Positions 57,166 to 64,000 of a stretch of DNA of 64,000 nucleotides are shown piece after piece. Position 1 is the first letter of the stretch, and the number at the start of each line of letters is the position of its first letter. The stretch comes from CALDTK01 sp045110575 (lineage in GTDB: Bacteria; Bacteroidota; Bacteroidia; Chitinophagales; Saprospiraceae): contig JBGCGF010000052.1 of NCBI GenBank assembly GCA_045110575.1, positions 1-64,000 on the forward strand. The letters are read 5' to 3'. The notes under the pieces were generated by a model. It ran no database searches and had not been told where the DNA came from. It saw only the letters and a list, made by a program, of their open reading frames with translations. A program made the position numbers and the translations under genes.

Positions 57166-58422
57166 TTAAAGACTGGAAAGTACACCGCTTAATTTTTTTA
57201 CTACTCTTCCTAGGCTGAGGCCTTGAACGAGAATTGAGAAGACGACTACTATAAATGTCACACTGAAGATCTCTAAACCGTGTAATTCGTCACTGAGGCT
57301 CATGGCGAGAGCGAGAGAGATTCCCCCTCGAAGTCCACCCCAGATGAGAATACCCGTTGAAGGCCAGAATTCTTTTTTGTTATGCTTGAGAAGGGAAGAC
57401 GGAAGAATGACTGAAACCGCACGACCGATTAAAAGAATCACGATGGCTATGATGCCGAGCGTGAAGAGTTGACTGTCAAACTCCAAGAGGTGAGCACTTA
57501 AGCCAATTAGAACGAATAGGACTGCGTTTAAACTCTCATCGATCACTGACCAAATACCGTTCATCATGTCTTTTGATTCTTTCATGAAGACATCATGATT
57601 GAGTCCGTTACCTATGTAGAGTCCTGCCACAACCATAGCAAGTGGTCCAGAAGTCCCAATCTTCAAAGCAAGTGCATGGCCGCCTAGAACAGCTGCCAGC
57701 GACAGTAACACAACCAAGTGTCCATTTTCTTGAACAGACTTCATAAGTCTTAGTGCCAACCATCCGAGTACTAGGCCGAACACTAGACCGCCTACTGCTT
57801 CTGCGAGAAATACGAAGCCAACCTCCTCGGCGATAGCAGCACCTGAGGAGGATCCATTGGCTTCGGCGAGTAAAAGAATACCCGTGAAAACGACTACACC
57901 GACCCCATCGTTGAAGAGTGATTCGCCTTCAATTTTTAGTTCTAATGAATCGCCAACATTTGCCTTTTTGAGAATGGAAATGACCGCCACAGGGTCTGTT
58001 GGAGAGATGAGCGCGCCAAAAAGTAAGCTATGTAGGAAGGGGATATCTATCCCGAGCAGATTTGAAGCAAAGTAGAAGAGTGATCCAATAACAACTGTGG
58101 ATATGAGTACCCCTAAGGTGGCGAAAAGTAAAACGGACCATCGTTCCTTTTTCAACTTTCCTAAGTCGATATGTATGGCTCCGGCGAAGAGCAGCAGACT
58201 TAGCATCACTTCCAGTAGGAGTGTCTTGAAATCAGCTTGCGCCAAAACCTCACACACAAAATCGTAAAACTCAGGTACGATACTTCGGGAGACTGTAACG
58301 ACAGTGCTTACCACAAGCGCTAAGGCCATAAGTCCAATAGTCGAAGGCCATTTCAGCCATCGGTAGTTGACATAGGTAAGCAAGGCCGCGACTAAAAAGA
58401 TGAAAGAAAAACTCTCGAACAT
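57166..58422 (-). CDS. CPA1 family Na+/H+ (monovalent cation/proton) antiporter
   Basis: 418 residues with about 12 helices. Ion-binding motifs: GALISPTDPVAVISILK and GESLFNDGVGVVVFTG (the ND pair of CPA1 exchangers), plus WGGLRGGISLALAMSL in a late helix. No large cytoplasmic tail. It exchanges Na+ or K+ for H+ and would suit a cell using a Na+ circuit. The gap to the upstream K+ channel gene is 1 bp, so they are co-transcribed. Confidence 0.93.
   Translation of the reverse strand: MFESFSFIFLVAALLTYVNYRWLKWPSTIGLMALALVVSTVVTVSRSIVPEFYDFVCEVLAQADFKTLLLEVMLSLLLFAGAIHIDLGKLKKERWSVLLFATLGVLISTVVIGSLFYFASNLLGIDIPFLHSLLFGALISPTDPVAVISILKKANVGDSLELKIEGESLFNDGVGVVVFTGILLLAEANGSSSGAAIAEEVGFVFLAEAVGGLVFGLVLGWLALRLMKSVQENGHLVVLLSLAAVLGGHALALKIGTSGPLAMVVAGLYIGNGLNHDVFMKESKDMMNGIWSVIDESLNAVLFVLIGLSAHLLEFDSQLFTLGIIAIVILLIGRAVSVILPSSLLKHNKKEFWPSTGILIWGGLRGGISLALAMSLSDELHGLEIFSVTFIVVVFSILVQGLSLGRVVKKLSGVLSSL
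58235..58249 (-). repeat. GGTTTTGGCGNAAGC signal, copy 16 (in antiporter gene)
   Basis: Exact copy, N = C, encoding VLAQA. Confidence 0.8.
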
Positions 58423-58423
58423 T

Positions 58424-59071
58424 TTAGCTGCTTTTAAGGGTTGAATTCAAGTGCTTGCCTACAAAAATGGCGATGCCAATTGCCAAGTATAGTTGACCCG
58501 CTAGGCCAATTACGATCGTCAATGATTTTGCTGCGCCAGTGAGCGGTACGATGTCACCATATCCAACAGTCATCAGACTGATGAAGCTATAGTAGTAGAA
58601 GTCATAGCCCCCAGCTTGCGGGCTGAGTAGTATGGAGCCTTCTACATAGTGATGAAGTAGCTCGAAAAGTGTTCCTCCCATCACGCCAATGAGAACGAAA
58701 GCAGAGACAGCGCCTGAAATGACGCTTAACTCGACTTCTTTTACATCGATGAAGTTCCTGATTAGAATATAGGAAAGGCTGATGTACATGAATAACATGG
58801 ACCACATGCGAAAGGAGGAAAGCAATTGGTTTTCTAGAAATAGAAACTCGGCCCACACCAACCCGAAGGTCGTCAGACTTAGCGTTGCTGATATTATGCG
58901 AGGAGTTTTCCTGACGGCTAGGATTAAGCTAGCGAAGGAGAGGAGAGAAAGCGCAAACAAGTTTACGTATCTCACATCTACACTGAAAATCGTTGCCAGC
59001 AAGGGCGTCAACAATAGAATGACCAACGCCATGAGGATGATCTCAAAACGATGTCTCCGTAGGTTGTCCAT
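58424..59071 (-). CDS. Two-pore-type potassium channel (Ion_trans_2)
   Basis: 215 residues. Several hydrophobic N-terminal helices precede a pore module with YYYSFISLMTVGYGDIVPLTG, where TVGYGD is the K+ selectivity filter, and the last helix (IVIGLAGQLYLAIGIAIFVG). No RCK or other regulatory domain. Translated with the CPA1 antiporter (1-bp gap); the pair may tune membrane potential and pH. Confidence 0.92.
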   Translation of the reverse strand: MDNLRRHRFEIILMALVILLLTPLLATIFSVDVRYVNLFALSLLSFASLILAVRKTPRIISATLSLTTFGLVWAEFLFLENQLLSSFRMWSMLFMYISLSYILIRNFIDVKEVELSVISGAVSAFVLIGVMGGTLFELLHHYVEGSILLSPQAGGYDFYYYSFISLMTVGYGDIVPLTGAAKSLTIVIGLAGQLYLAIGIAIFVGKHLNSTLKSS

Positions 59072-59115
59072 TTTAGTTGTTAAAGAGGCTAATTCTTCGA
59101 GAATAGTATGAGTTG

Positions 59116-61062
59116 CTAAATGAGATTGCTGTCACATACAATGTCCACTAATCCAGGTCCGTCGTGATCCCTTAGGCGTTCTAAAGCAGGAATCAAATCT
59201 TCTTTGTTTTCCACCCGAATCCCTAATGCGCCACAGTTGGTAGTATAGTCAGCAAAATTTGGATTGACTAGGCTCGTTTGCCACACATCGAATTCTGCTC
59301 CTTTTTGCTCCTTAGAAATCTTGCCGAGTTCTGAATTGTTGAGCAGGACATGCTTTATGGGCATGTTGTACTTTACCAGCGTCGTGATTTCCGTGAGGTA
59401 TTGACCTAGACCACCATCTCCAGATACTGACCATACTGGTCGCGAATCTCGGACTGCTGCCCATGCGCCCATTGCTGCTGGAAGCGCAAACCCAATGGAA
59501 CCTAAATATCCGGACATTAGTACGGATTGAGATTGACACTCGAAATATCGCCCAAACGAGTAGGTGTTGTTTCCTACATCAACAGCGATGACAGCATTTG
59601 CGGGAGTAACCTTATTCATAGCATCGAACACGGCAATAGAACTGATGCCTTCGCCTCGATCGTCCTTTAGTCTATTTTGCTTTTCCGCTCTCCAGATGTC
59701 CCAACGGGCCTTAATCTCTTTTCGGTGATCGATGGAAGAAGTTTTTCCTTCTATCTGCTCACAGAAAAGATCGCACGTCGTTCCGATCTCGCCCCAGACA
59801 GGTGCTTCTACAGCATGGAACTTCCCTAGTACCATCGGATCGAAATCGACCTGTATGATTGGCTTGTGTGGAGTTATGCCCGTGTGATTAGAAAACGACG
59901 CTCCGAGCACGATGAGCAAATCACTTTCATTCATAAACCACGATGCGATTGGAGTACCACTTCGACCTAGCACGCCGCCTGCCAATGGATGTGAATCAGA
60001 AATCTGTCCTTTCGCTTTAAAGGTCGTGATTACTGGACAGTTCATCATTTCAGCCATCTGGACAATCTTATCCATGTTGTAGCGCGCACCATGACCGACG
60101 ATGATCATTGGCCGCTTGGCGTTTTTGAGAAGGTCCACGGCCTTTTCTAACTGCTCAGTTGGAGGCTGAATCTCTAATGCTGTAATGCGGCCAGCAGGAA
60201 TCTGAGCTTCCTCGGATGTTGGTTTTTTGATGACCTGAACTTCATCAGGGAAGGTGATGTGTGAGACTCCTCGCCCAAGAATAGCCGTCTTGATGGCACG
60301 AGTCATCAGTTCAGAATGCTTACTGTGCTCCTGAACAGCATGATTGAATCCAGCAACTGCCTGAAAGGCTTTTACCAAATCCACTTCTTGGAAGGCGCCA
60401 GTACCAAGTACTTGAGTATCGACTTGCCCCGTGAGTACGAGCATAGGAGCGCGGTCTACGTTCGCATCCCACATACCCGTATACATATTGGTGGCTCCTG
60501 GCCCTGCAATAGCAAAGCACGCCGCAGGTCGACCGGTAAGCTTACCATATGCAGAGGCAGCAAATGCTGCGGCACCTTCATGTCGAATACCAAAGTAGTT
60601 CAGCTCGCCTCTTTTCTCAGCCCTTCGCATCGCATCGGCGAGACCAAGGTTAGAGTGACCAACCATTCCGAAAACAGCATTGACGCCCCAGTTCGTCATC
60701 GTTTTAATCATCACATCTGAAACGGTCTCTTCGTATGGAGCTTCTTGCTCCATTCCAACATAGATTGATCCTTCTTCTTCCTTTGTGAGAAAAGTTGGGA
60801 TGCCGTCATCGTAGCCTCCTGGAGGAAGGCCTGAGCAAGGATGAAAATCCCAGCCATGCCAAGGGCAACGCAAAAGACCATTTTCAATTGATCCTTCACC
60901 TAACGGTCCCCCTTGATGCGGGCAGCGGTTATCAAGTGCGGAGAATTTTCCATCAAAGTGCGTTAAGCAGATTCCTTGATGTCCTGCAGTAACCGTCTTT
61001 ACTCTACCTTCAGGAAGTTCTTGTTTATCATCAAGAACTTTATACCATTTCATTTGAGACAT
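59116..61062 (-). CDS. Rieske [2Fe-2S] domain fused to a thiamine-diphosphate enzyme
   Basis: 648 residues from the ATG at 61062. Residues 4-103 are a Rieske domain with RCPHQGG (Cys47, His49) and RCPWHGWDF (Cys66, His69), all four ligands present. The remainder is a ThDP enzyme of the pyruvate oxidase/acetolactate synthase type: GIRHEGAAAFAASAYGK with the catalytic Glu162, a middle domain (IVGHGARYNM), and VSGDGGLGQYLTE to LLNNSELG (GDG...NN metal/ThDP motif). A Rieske cluster joined to this fold is rare and suggests electron transfer from a 2-oxo-acid-derived intermediate. Third enzyme gene of the tetR operon, 12 bp behind the previous gene. Confidence 0.9.
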   Translation of the reverse strand: MSQMKWYKVLDDKQELPEGRVKTVTAGHQGICLTHFDGKFSALDNRCPHQGGPLGEGSIENGLLRCPWHGWDFHPCSGLPPGGYDDGIPTFLTKEEEGSIYVGMEQEAPYEETVSDVMIKTMTNWGVNAVFGMVGHSNLGLADAMRRAEKRGELNYFGIRHEGAAAFAASAYGKLTGRPAACFAIAGPGATNMYTGMWDANVDRAPMLVLTGQVDTQVLGTGAFQEVDLVKAFQAVAGFNHAVQEHSKHSELMTRAIKTAILGRGVSHITFPDEVQVIKKPTSEEAQIPAGRITALEIQPPTEQLEKAVDLLKNAKRPMIIVGHGARYNMDKIVQMAEMMNCPVITTFKAKGQISDSHPLAGGVLGRSGTPIASWFMNESDLLIVLGASFSNHTGITPHKPIIQVDFDPMVLGKFHAVEAPVWGEIGTTCDLFCEQIEGKTSSIDHRKEIKARWDIWRAEKQNRLKDDRGEGISSIAVFDAMNKVTPANAVIAVDVGNNTYSFGRYFECQSQSVLMSGYLGSIGFALPAAMGAWAAVRDSRPVWSVSGDGGLGQYLTEITTLVKYNMPIKHVLLNNSELGKISKEQKGAEFDVWQTSLVNPNFADYTTNCGALGIRVENKEDLIPALERLRDHDGPGLVDIVCDSNLI

Positions 61063-61074
61063 GATCAATCGGTT

Positions 61075-61833
61075 TTAGGTGGTCTTTTGCTGGAATGCAT
61101 CTATTGATTCGAAGAAGAAAAGATGATGGTCGGATGTACGAAGGCCATCTGCAGAAAGCATCGCACCTGTCCATTTACCTTCTTTCCATTCACCCTTACT
61201 TAGTGCCGGCATATTGCTGGTTTCTACTCCATCATCACCTTTGTAGGCGGAACAGTACAGATAGAAATCTTCGGACATCTCATCTGGAATAGCTAAGCCA
61301 AAACCAACGGAGACAGCTCCATCCGGGAAGGTTGCAAACGCCCCAGTGTCAAAGTGATGTGGCCAAGTACGCACTTCAGATTCCAGATCCATTTGACTGA
61401 GCACCTCGGTGCAGGCACGCAATGACGCTGTGCGACATGCAGCATGCTCTTCTATAAATTCATGATTTTGTGCGCTAAATTTGAAATCATTTTTAATGTC
61501 CCCAAATTCTAAATCGTAGTGAAGGCTAAACACGAATTTTGATAGGTCATTCTTGATAGACATCTCTTCTAACCACCTTAGCACTTCAGCGTGTGTTCGA
61601 CCAATGAGAGCAAAGGTTCCAGGCACCTTGCCATGCCACTCTAGCTCCATTTGTTTCGTATGAAAGGATAGAGAACCTCCACTATTAAAAGTCCAAGAAA
61701 AAAACGAAGAAGTTTCTGGATTCCAGCCGCTATTCGTATGGCTGTCGTCCTCTTTGTGGGTAACGTAGTTTTTCCCCGCAGTCGAAATATATTGAACTGC
61801 GATGTGCAATTGTAAAGTTGAATTCTTGTCCAT
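61075..61833 (-). CDS. Uncharacterised protein between two Rieske-fusion enzymes
   Basis: 252 residues, no signal peptide or membrane helix. It starts LQLHIAVQYISTAGKNYV and contains EVRTWPHHFDTGAFATF followed by VGFGLAIPDE and FYLYCSAY, a local pattern similar to DUF5996 proteins (WPHHFD, then GFSPGD-like and PYFYV). I do not recognise the whole chain. It is spaced 5 bp from the upstream and 12 bp from the downstream gene, so it is expressed with both Rieske fusions and probably belongs to the same pathway. The His pair in WPHHFD could bind a metal. Confidence 0.8.
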   Translation of the reverse strand: MDKNSTLQLHIAVQYISTAGKNYVTHKEDDSHTNSGWNPETSSFFSWTFNSGGSLSFHTKQMELEWHGKVPGTFALIGRTHAEVLRWLEEMSIKNDLSKFVFSLHYDLEFGDIKNDFKFSAQNHEFIEEHAACRTASLRACTEVLSQMDLESEVRTWPHHFDTGAFATFPDGAVSVGFGLAIPDEMSEDFYLYCSAYKGDDGVETSNMPALSKGEWKEGKWTGAMLSADGLRTSDHHLFFFESIDAFQQKTT

Positions 61834-61838
61834 GAAGG

Positions 61839-63443
61839 TTAGGAGTTTATGCCTGCATAGGCGATTCCAGTCAGGTGATGAATGTCCCGGTCAAACGTCG
61901 AGAGGTCGTTTGAATTAAACTTTTTGAAGTCGTCATGGCCACATGAACGAGCAACAACTTTCATTAAATCCCTTGCAGCGAAGAAGAAATTATTTAGTCG
62001 TTCTGCAGAAGCATCAATAATGAGCCTAGCACGTAGATCCTTTTTTTGAGTTGCGATACCTACTGGGCAATTGTTACTTCCACAAGCTCTCATGCCTAAG
62101 CATCCAATTGCTTGAAGAGCTGAGTTAGACACGGCAATTGCATCAGCTCCCATCATGAGCGCTTTTGCAAAATCTTCTGGTAAGCGAAGTCCACCCGTAA
62201 TGATTAAGGTGATATCTTTTCTTCCAATAGAATCCAAGTGTTTACGGGCTCGAGCTAAGGCAGGGATCGTTGGTACGTTAATGTTATCTCTAAGAATAGT
62301 AGGCGCAGAACCTGTACCACCGCCGCGACCATCAAGAATGATGTAATCGACACCAGCCGCTAAAGCGAAGTCAATGTCTGCCTCGATATGACTAGCCGCA
62401 ATCTTAAAGCCGATAGGAATCCCACCAGTTTTTTCTCTTACCTCCTCAGCAAACGCTTTGAAGTCTGAAGCAGTGAAAAGGTCGGGGAAAGCCGCAGGCG
62501 AAATTGCAGTCTCTCCTGGGTTTAAGCCTCTAACGGCTGCAATCTCTTCGGTTACCTTACTTCCTGGGAGGTGACCTCCTGTACCTGTTTTGGCTCCTTG
62601 ACCTCCTTTGAAATGGAAGGCTTGAGCTTTTTTGACTTTATCCCAAGAGAATCCAAACTTGCCCGAAGCCAGTTCATAGAAGTACCTCGAGTTGTTTTCT
62701 TGTTCTTCTGGAAGCATTCCGCCTTCTCCGCTACAAATACCAGTTTCAGAGAGCTCTGCTCCTTTTGACAAAGCAATTTTAGCTTCTCGCGACAACGCGC
62801 CAAAGCTCATGTCAGAAACGAAAAGTGGGATACCTAAGCTTAGTGGCTTTTTAGCGTTAGGCCCGATGACCACAGTCGTTTTGACCTCATCTTCATCTAA
62901 TAAAGGTCGACTAGCTAATTGTGCAGGCAGGAATTGAATATCACTCCATTTGGGCAGTGTATTTCTGTCGACTCCCATTGAAGCTGAAGGACCATGGTGT
63001 CCGTGCTTTTTAAGGCCGTTTTTGGCAAGATCCTGAATGAAACCAGTGTACGGTTCCGTTTCCTCAGGACTGGTATCAGCATATTGACCGAGATATTCAT
63101 CTCTTTGGAATGGCTGCGGATTTGCGATTGAAAAAGCTTCAACTTCTTCTTCACTCACCCTTACCCAACCATCTTTCACGTCTGCAGTAAATTTCTGCAA
63201 GACCTCTTTGTTGTTGTATTCCGAGACACCTGTATCATAGCGATAGTCCCATCCGTGCAGTCCACATATGAGATTATCTCCTTGAACAAATCCGTCAGAC
63301 ATTAGAGCGCCTCTATGGAGACAACGACCATAAAGAACGGAGACATTGTCATCATATCGCATAACAACCAAATCGACGTTAGCGACCAGCGCGTGTTGAG
63401 GTTTGCGATCTTGGAGATCATTCCACTTGAGAAGGTTTTTCAT
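61839..63443 (-). CDS. Rieske [2Fe-2S] domain fused to a glutamate synthase-type FMN domain
   Basis: 534 residues. The first about 105 form a Rieske domain with RCLHRG (Cys41, His43) and CGLHGWDY (Cys60, His63). The rest is the FMN/[3Fe-4S] synthase domain of glutamate synthase: SDMSFGALSREAKIALS, GGQGAKTGTGGHLPGSKV, GFKIAASH, LDGRGGGTG and RACGSNNCPVGIATQ, which holds cluster cysteines. The glutaminase half of GltB is absent, as in FMN-binding archaeal-type homologues. The acceptor substrate is unknown. It is the first enzyme gene after tetR (9-bp gap). Confidence 0.9.
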   Translation of the reverse strand: MKNLLKWNDLQDRKPQHALVANVDLVVMRYDDNVSVLYGRCLHRGALMSDGFVQGDNLICGLHGWDYRYDTGVSEYNNKEVLQKFTADVKDGWVRVSEEEVEAFSIANPQPFQRDEYLGQYADTSPEETEPYTGFIQDLAKNGLKKHGHHGPSASMGVDRNTLPKWSDIQFLPAQLASRPLLDEDEVKTTVVIGPNAKKPLSLGIPLFVSDMSFGALSREAKIALSKGAELSETGICSGEGGMLPEEQENNSRYFYELASGKFGFSWDKVKKAQAFHFKGGQGAKTGTGGHLPGSKVTEEIAAVRGLNPGETAISPAAFPDLFTASDFKAFAEEVREKTGGIPIGFKIAASHIEADIDFALAAGVDYIILDGRGGGTGSAPTILRDNINVPTIPALARARKHLDSIGRKDITLIITGGLRLPEDFAKALMMGADAIAVSNSALQAIGCLGMRACGSNNCPVGIATQKKDLRARLIIDASAERLNNFFFAARDLMKVVARSCGHDDFKKFNSNDLSTFDRDIHHLTGIAYAGINS

Positions 63444-63452
63444 AGACTGTGG

Positions 63453-64000
63453 TTAGTTGGTGATTCTATCCATCGCATGTGCAATGGCTTTCTTGATGGC
63501 TCCACTTTTATTTTTTCGAACCAAGCCAAGCATGACCGCACCTTCAAACTCCATAATGGTTTGTTGAGCATGCATGCTTGCCTTTTCAGCGTCGTGGAAA
63601 TGAGCATACAGGTGTGTTAGCGCGTCTTCCCACTCGTTGAATATAGTATCGAGTATTGCAGCAAATTCCTTGTCATGCGCTGCGACTTCAAGTGACATGG
63701 TGCCAATGAAGCAGCTTCTTGGTCCCGTTTTGTAGGACTCCTCTTGCCAAGCAAAGAATTTCTGCAACCGTTCTGCTGGCTCCCCTTTAGAGGAATCAAA
63801 TGCAATCGAAAATAATTTAGTCTGTAGCCGTTCAAGTACCATCTCCAGAATTCCTACCATCAGGTATTTCTTGCTTTCGAAGTGGTAATAAAGCGCTGCT
63901 TTTGTTAGGCCCGTCTCGGTTGCAATGTCTCTGATGGATGTTGAGTGATAGCCCTTACGATCAAATAATTCGTAGGCCTTCACCAGAATCATGGTTTTTG
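63453..64000 (-). CDS. TetR/AcrR family transcriptional regulator (5' end outside window)
   Basis: At least 179 residues; the frame stays open to the window edge, and a few N-terminal residues probably lie outside. Helix-turn-helix: AYELFDRKGYHSTSIRDIATETGLTKAALYYHF. The ligand domain has SCFIGTMSLEVAAHD and a C-terminal helix, the TetR_C arrangement common in regulators of the YxaF/PsrA-like branch. It lies 9 bp before the Rieske-GltS gene, so it probably represses its own operon and is released by a small molecule related to that pathway. Confidence 0.9.
   Translation of the reverse strand, partial: KTMILVKAYELFDRKGYHSTSIRDIATETGLTKAALYYHFESKKYLMVGILEMVLERLQTKLFSIAFDSSKGEPAERLQKFFAWQEESYKTGPRSCFIGTMSLEVAAHDKEFAAILDTIFNEWEDALTHLYAHFHDAEKASMHAQQTIMEFEGAVMLGLVRKNKSGAIKKAIAHAMDRITN

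Noticed and set aside
1..64000. tRNA or rRNA genes
   Set aside because: No cloverleaf with GTTCRANNC and acceptor pairing, and no rRNA segment, was recognised on either strand; a covariance-model scan would settle it.

Overview
The window looks like chromosomal DNA of a marine-type member of the Bacteroidota, probably order Flavobacteriales. The visible reasons are type IX secretion parts (a PorP/SprF protein, a PorE-like OmpA protein, a Por-type C-terminal sorting domain), promoters of the Bacteroidota form TAnnTTTG or TAnnTTTCG, few Shine-Dalgarno sequences, a complete Na+-translocating NADH:quinone reductase operon and many OM lipoproteins. No tRNA, rRNA, CRISPR array, insertion sequence or phage module is visible. 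Genus and species cannot be told from the sequence alone.

Layout: 0.2-5.8 kb, PepSY membrane protein, GT9 glycosyltransferase, PorP/SprF and an OmpA/DUF1573 fusion. 6.2-13.7 kb, pnuC and nqrABCDEF (NAD precursor uptake followed by the main Na+ pump), closed by three terminator-like hairpins around a large inverted repeat. 14-22.8 kb, housekeeping genes (metG, lnt, mazG, bifunctional nuclease, threonine aldolase) plus a small four-cysteine membrane protein that may be the Nqr maturation factor NqrM. 23-31.8 kb, lipoprotein trehalase, App1-like phosphatase, NrtR-like Nudix protein, lepA, an orphan Tdi1-like immunity protein, and two Gfo/Idh/MocA proteins, one GH109-like with a slippage-prone poly-Glu tract. 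31.8-32.6 kb is a repeat-rich non-coding stretch. 32.6-48.9 kb, M13 peptidase, xerD-dacB, T9SS cargo, prs, S41 peptidase, mscL, an NfeD/flotillin pair and a DMT exporter. 48.9-53.3 kb, SET protein, orphan Pycsar-effector-like protein, FG-GAP/UnbV protein and membrane proteins. 53.4-64 kb, a minus-strand run: TetR regulator, Rieske-GltS fusion, unknown protein, Rieske-ThDP-enzyme fusion, K+ channel, CPA1 antiporter and a giant phosphoesterase/beta-barrel lipoprotein.

Three observations stand out. (1) A 14-bp word, GTTTTGGCGNAAGC, occurs 16 times without mismatch at the fixed bases, on both strands, in genes (several reading frames) and between genes; chance predicts about 0.002 copies. It behaves like a genome-wide DNA signal of the uptake-sequence or Chi type. 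(2) A T9SS cargo gene at 39.1-40.9 kb is interrupted exactly at a CT dinucleotide tract; losing one CT unit restores a single 586-codon frame, which suggests phase variation. (3) A compact four-gene operon at the right edge carries two different enzymes, each with its own N-terminal Rieske [2Fe-2S] domain, flanking an unknown protein, under a TetR regulator; this is the best candidate for an undescribed pathway.
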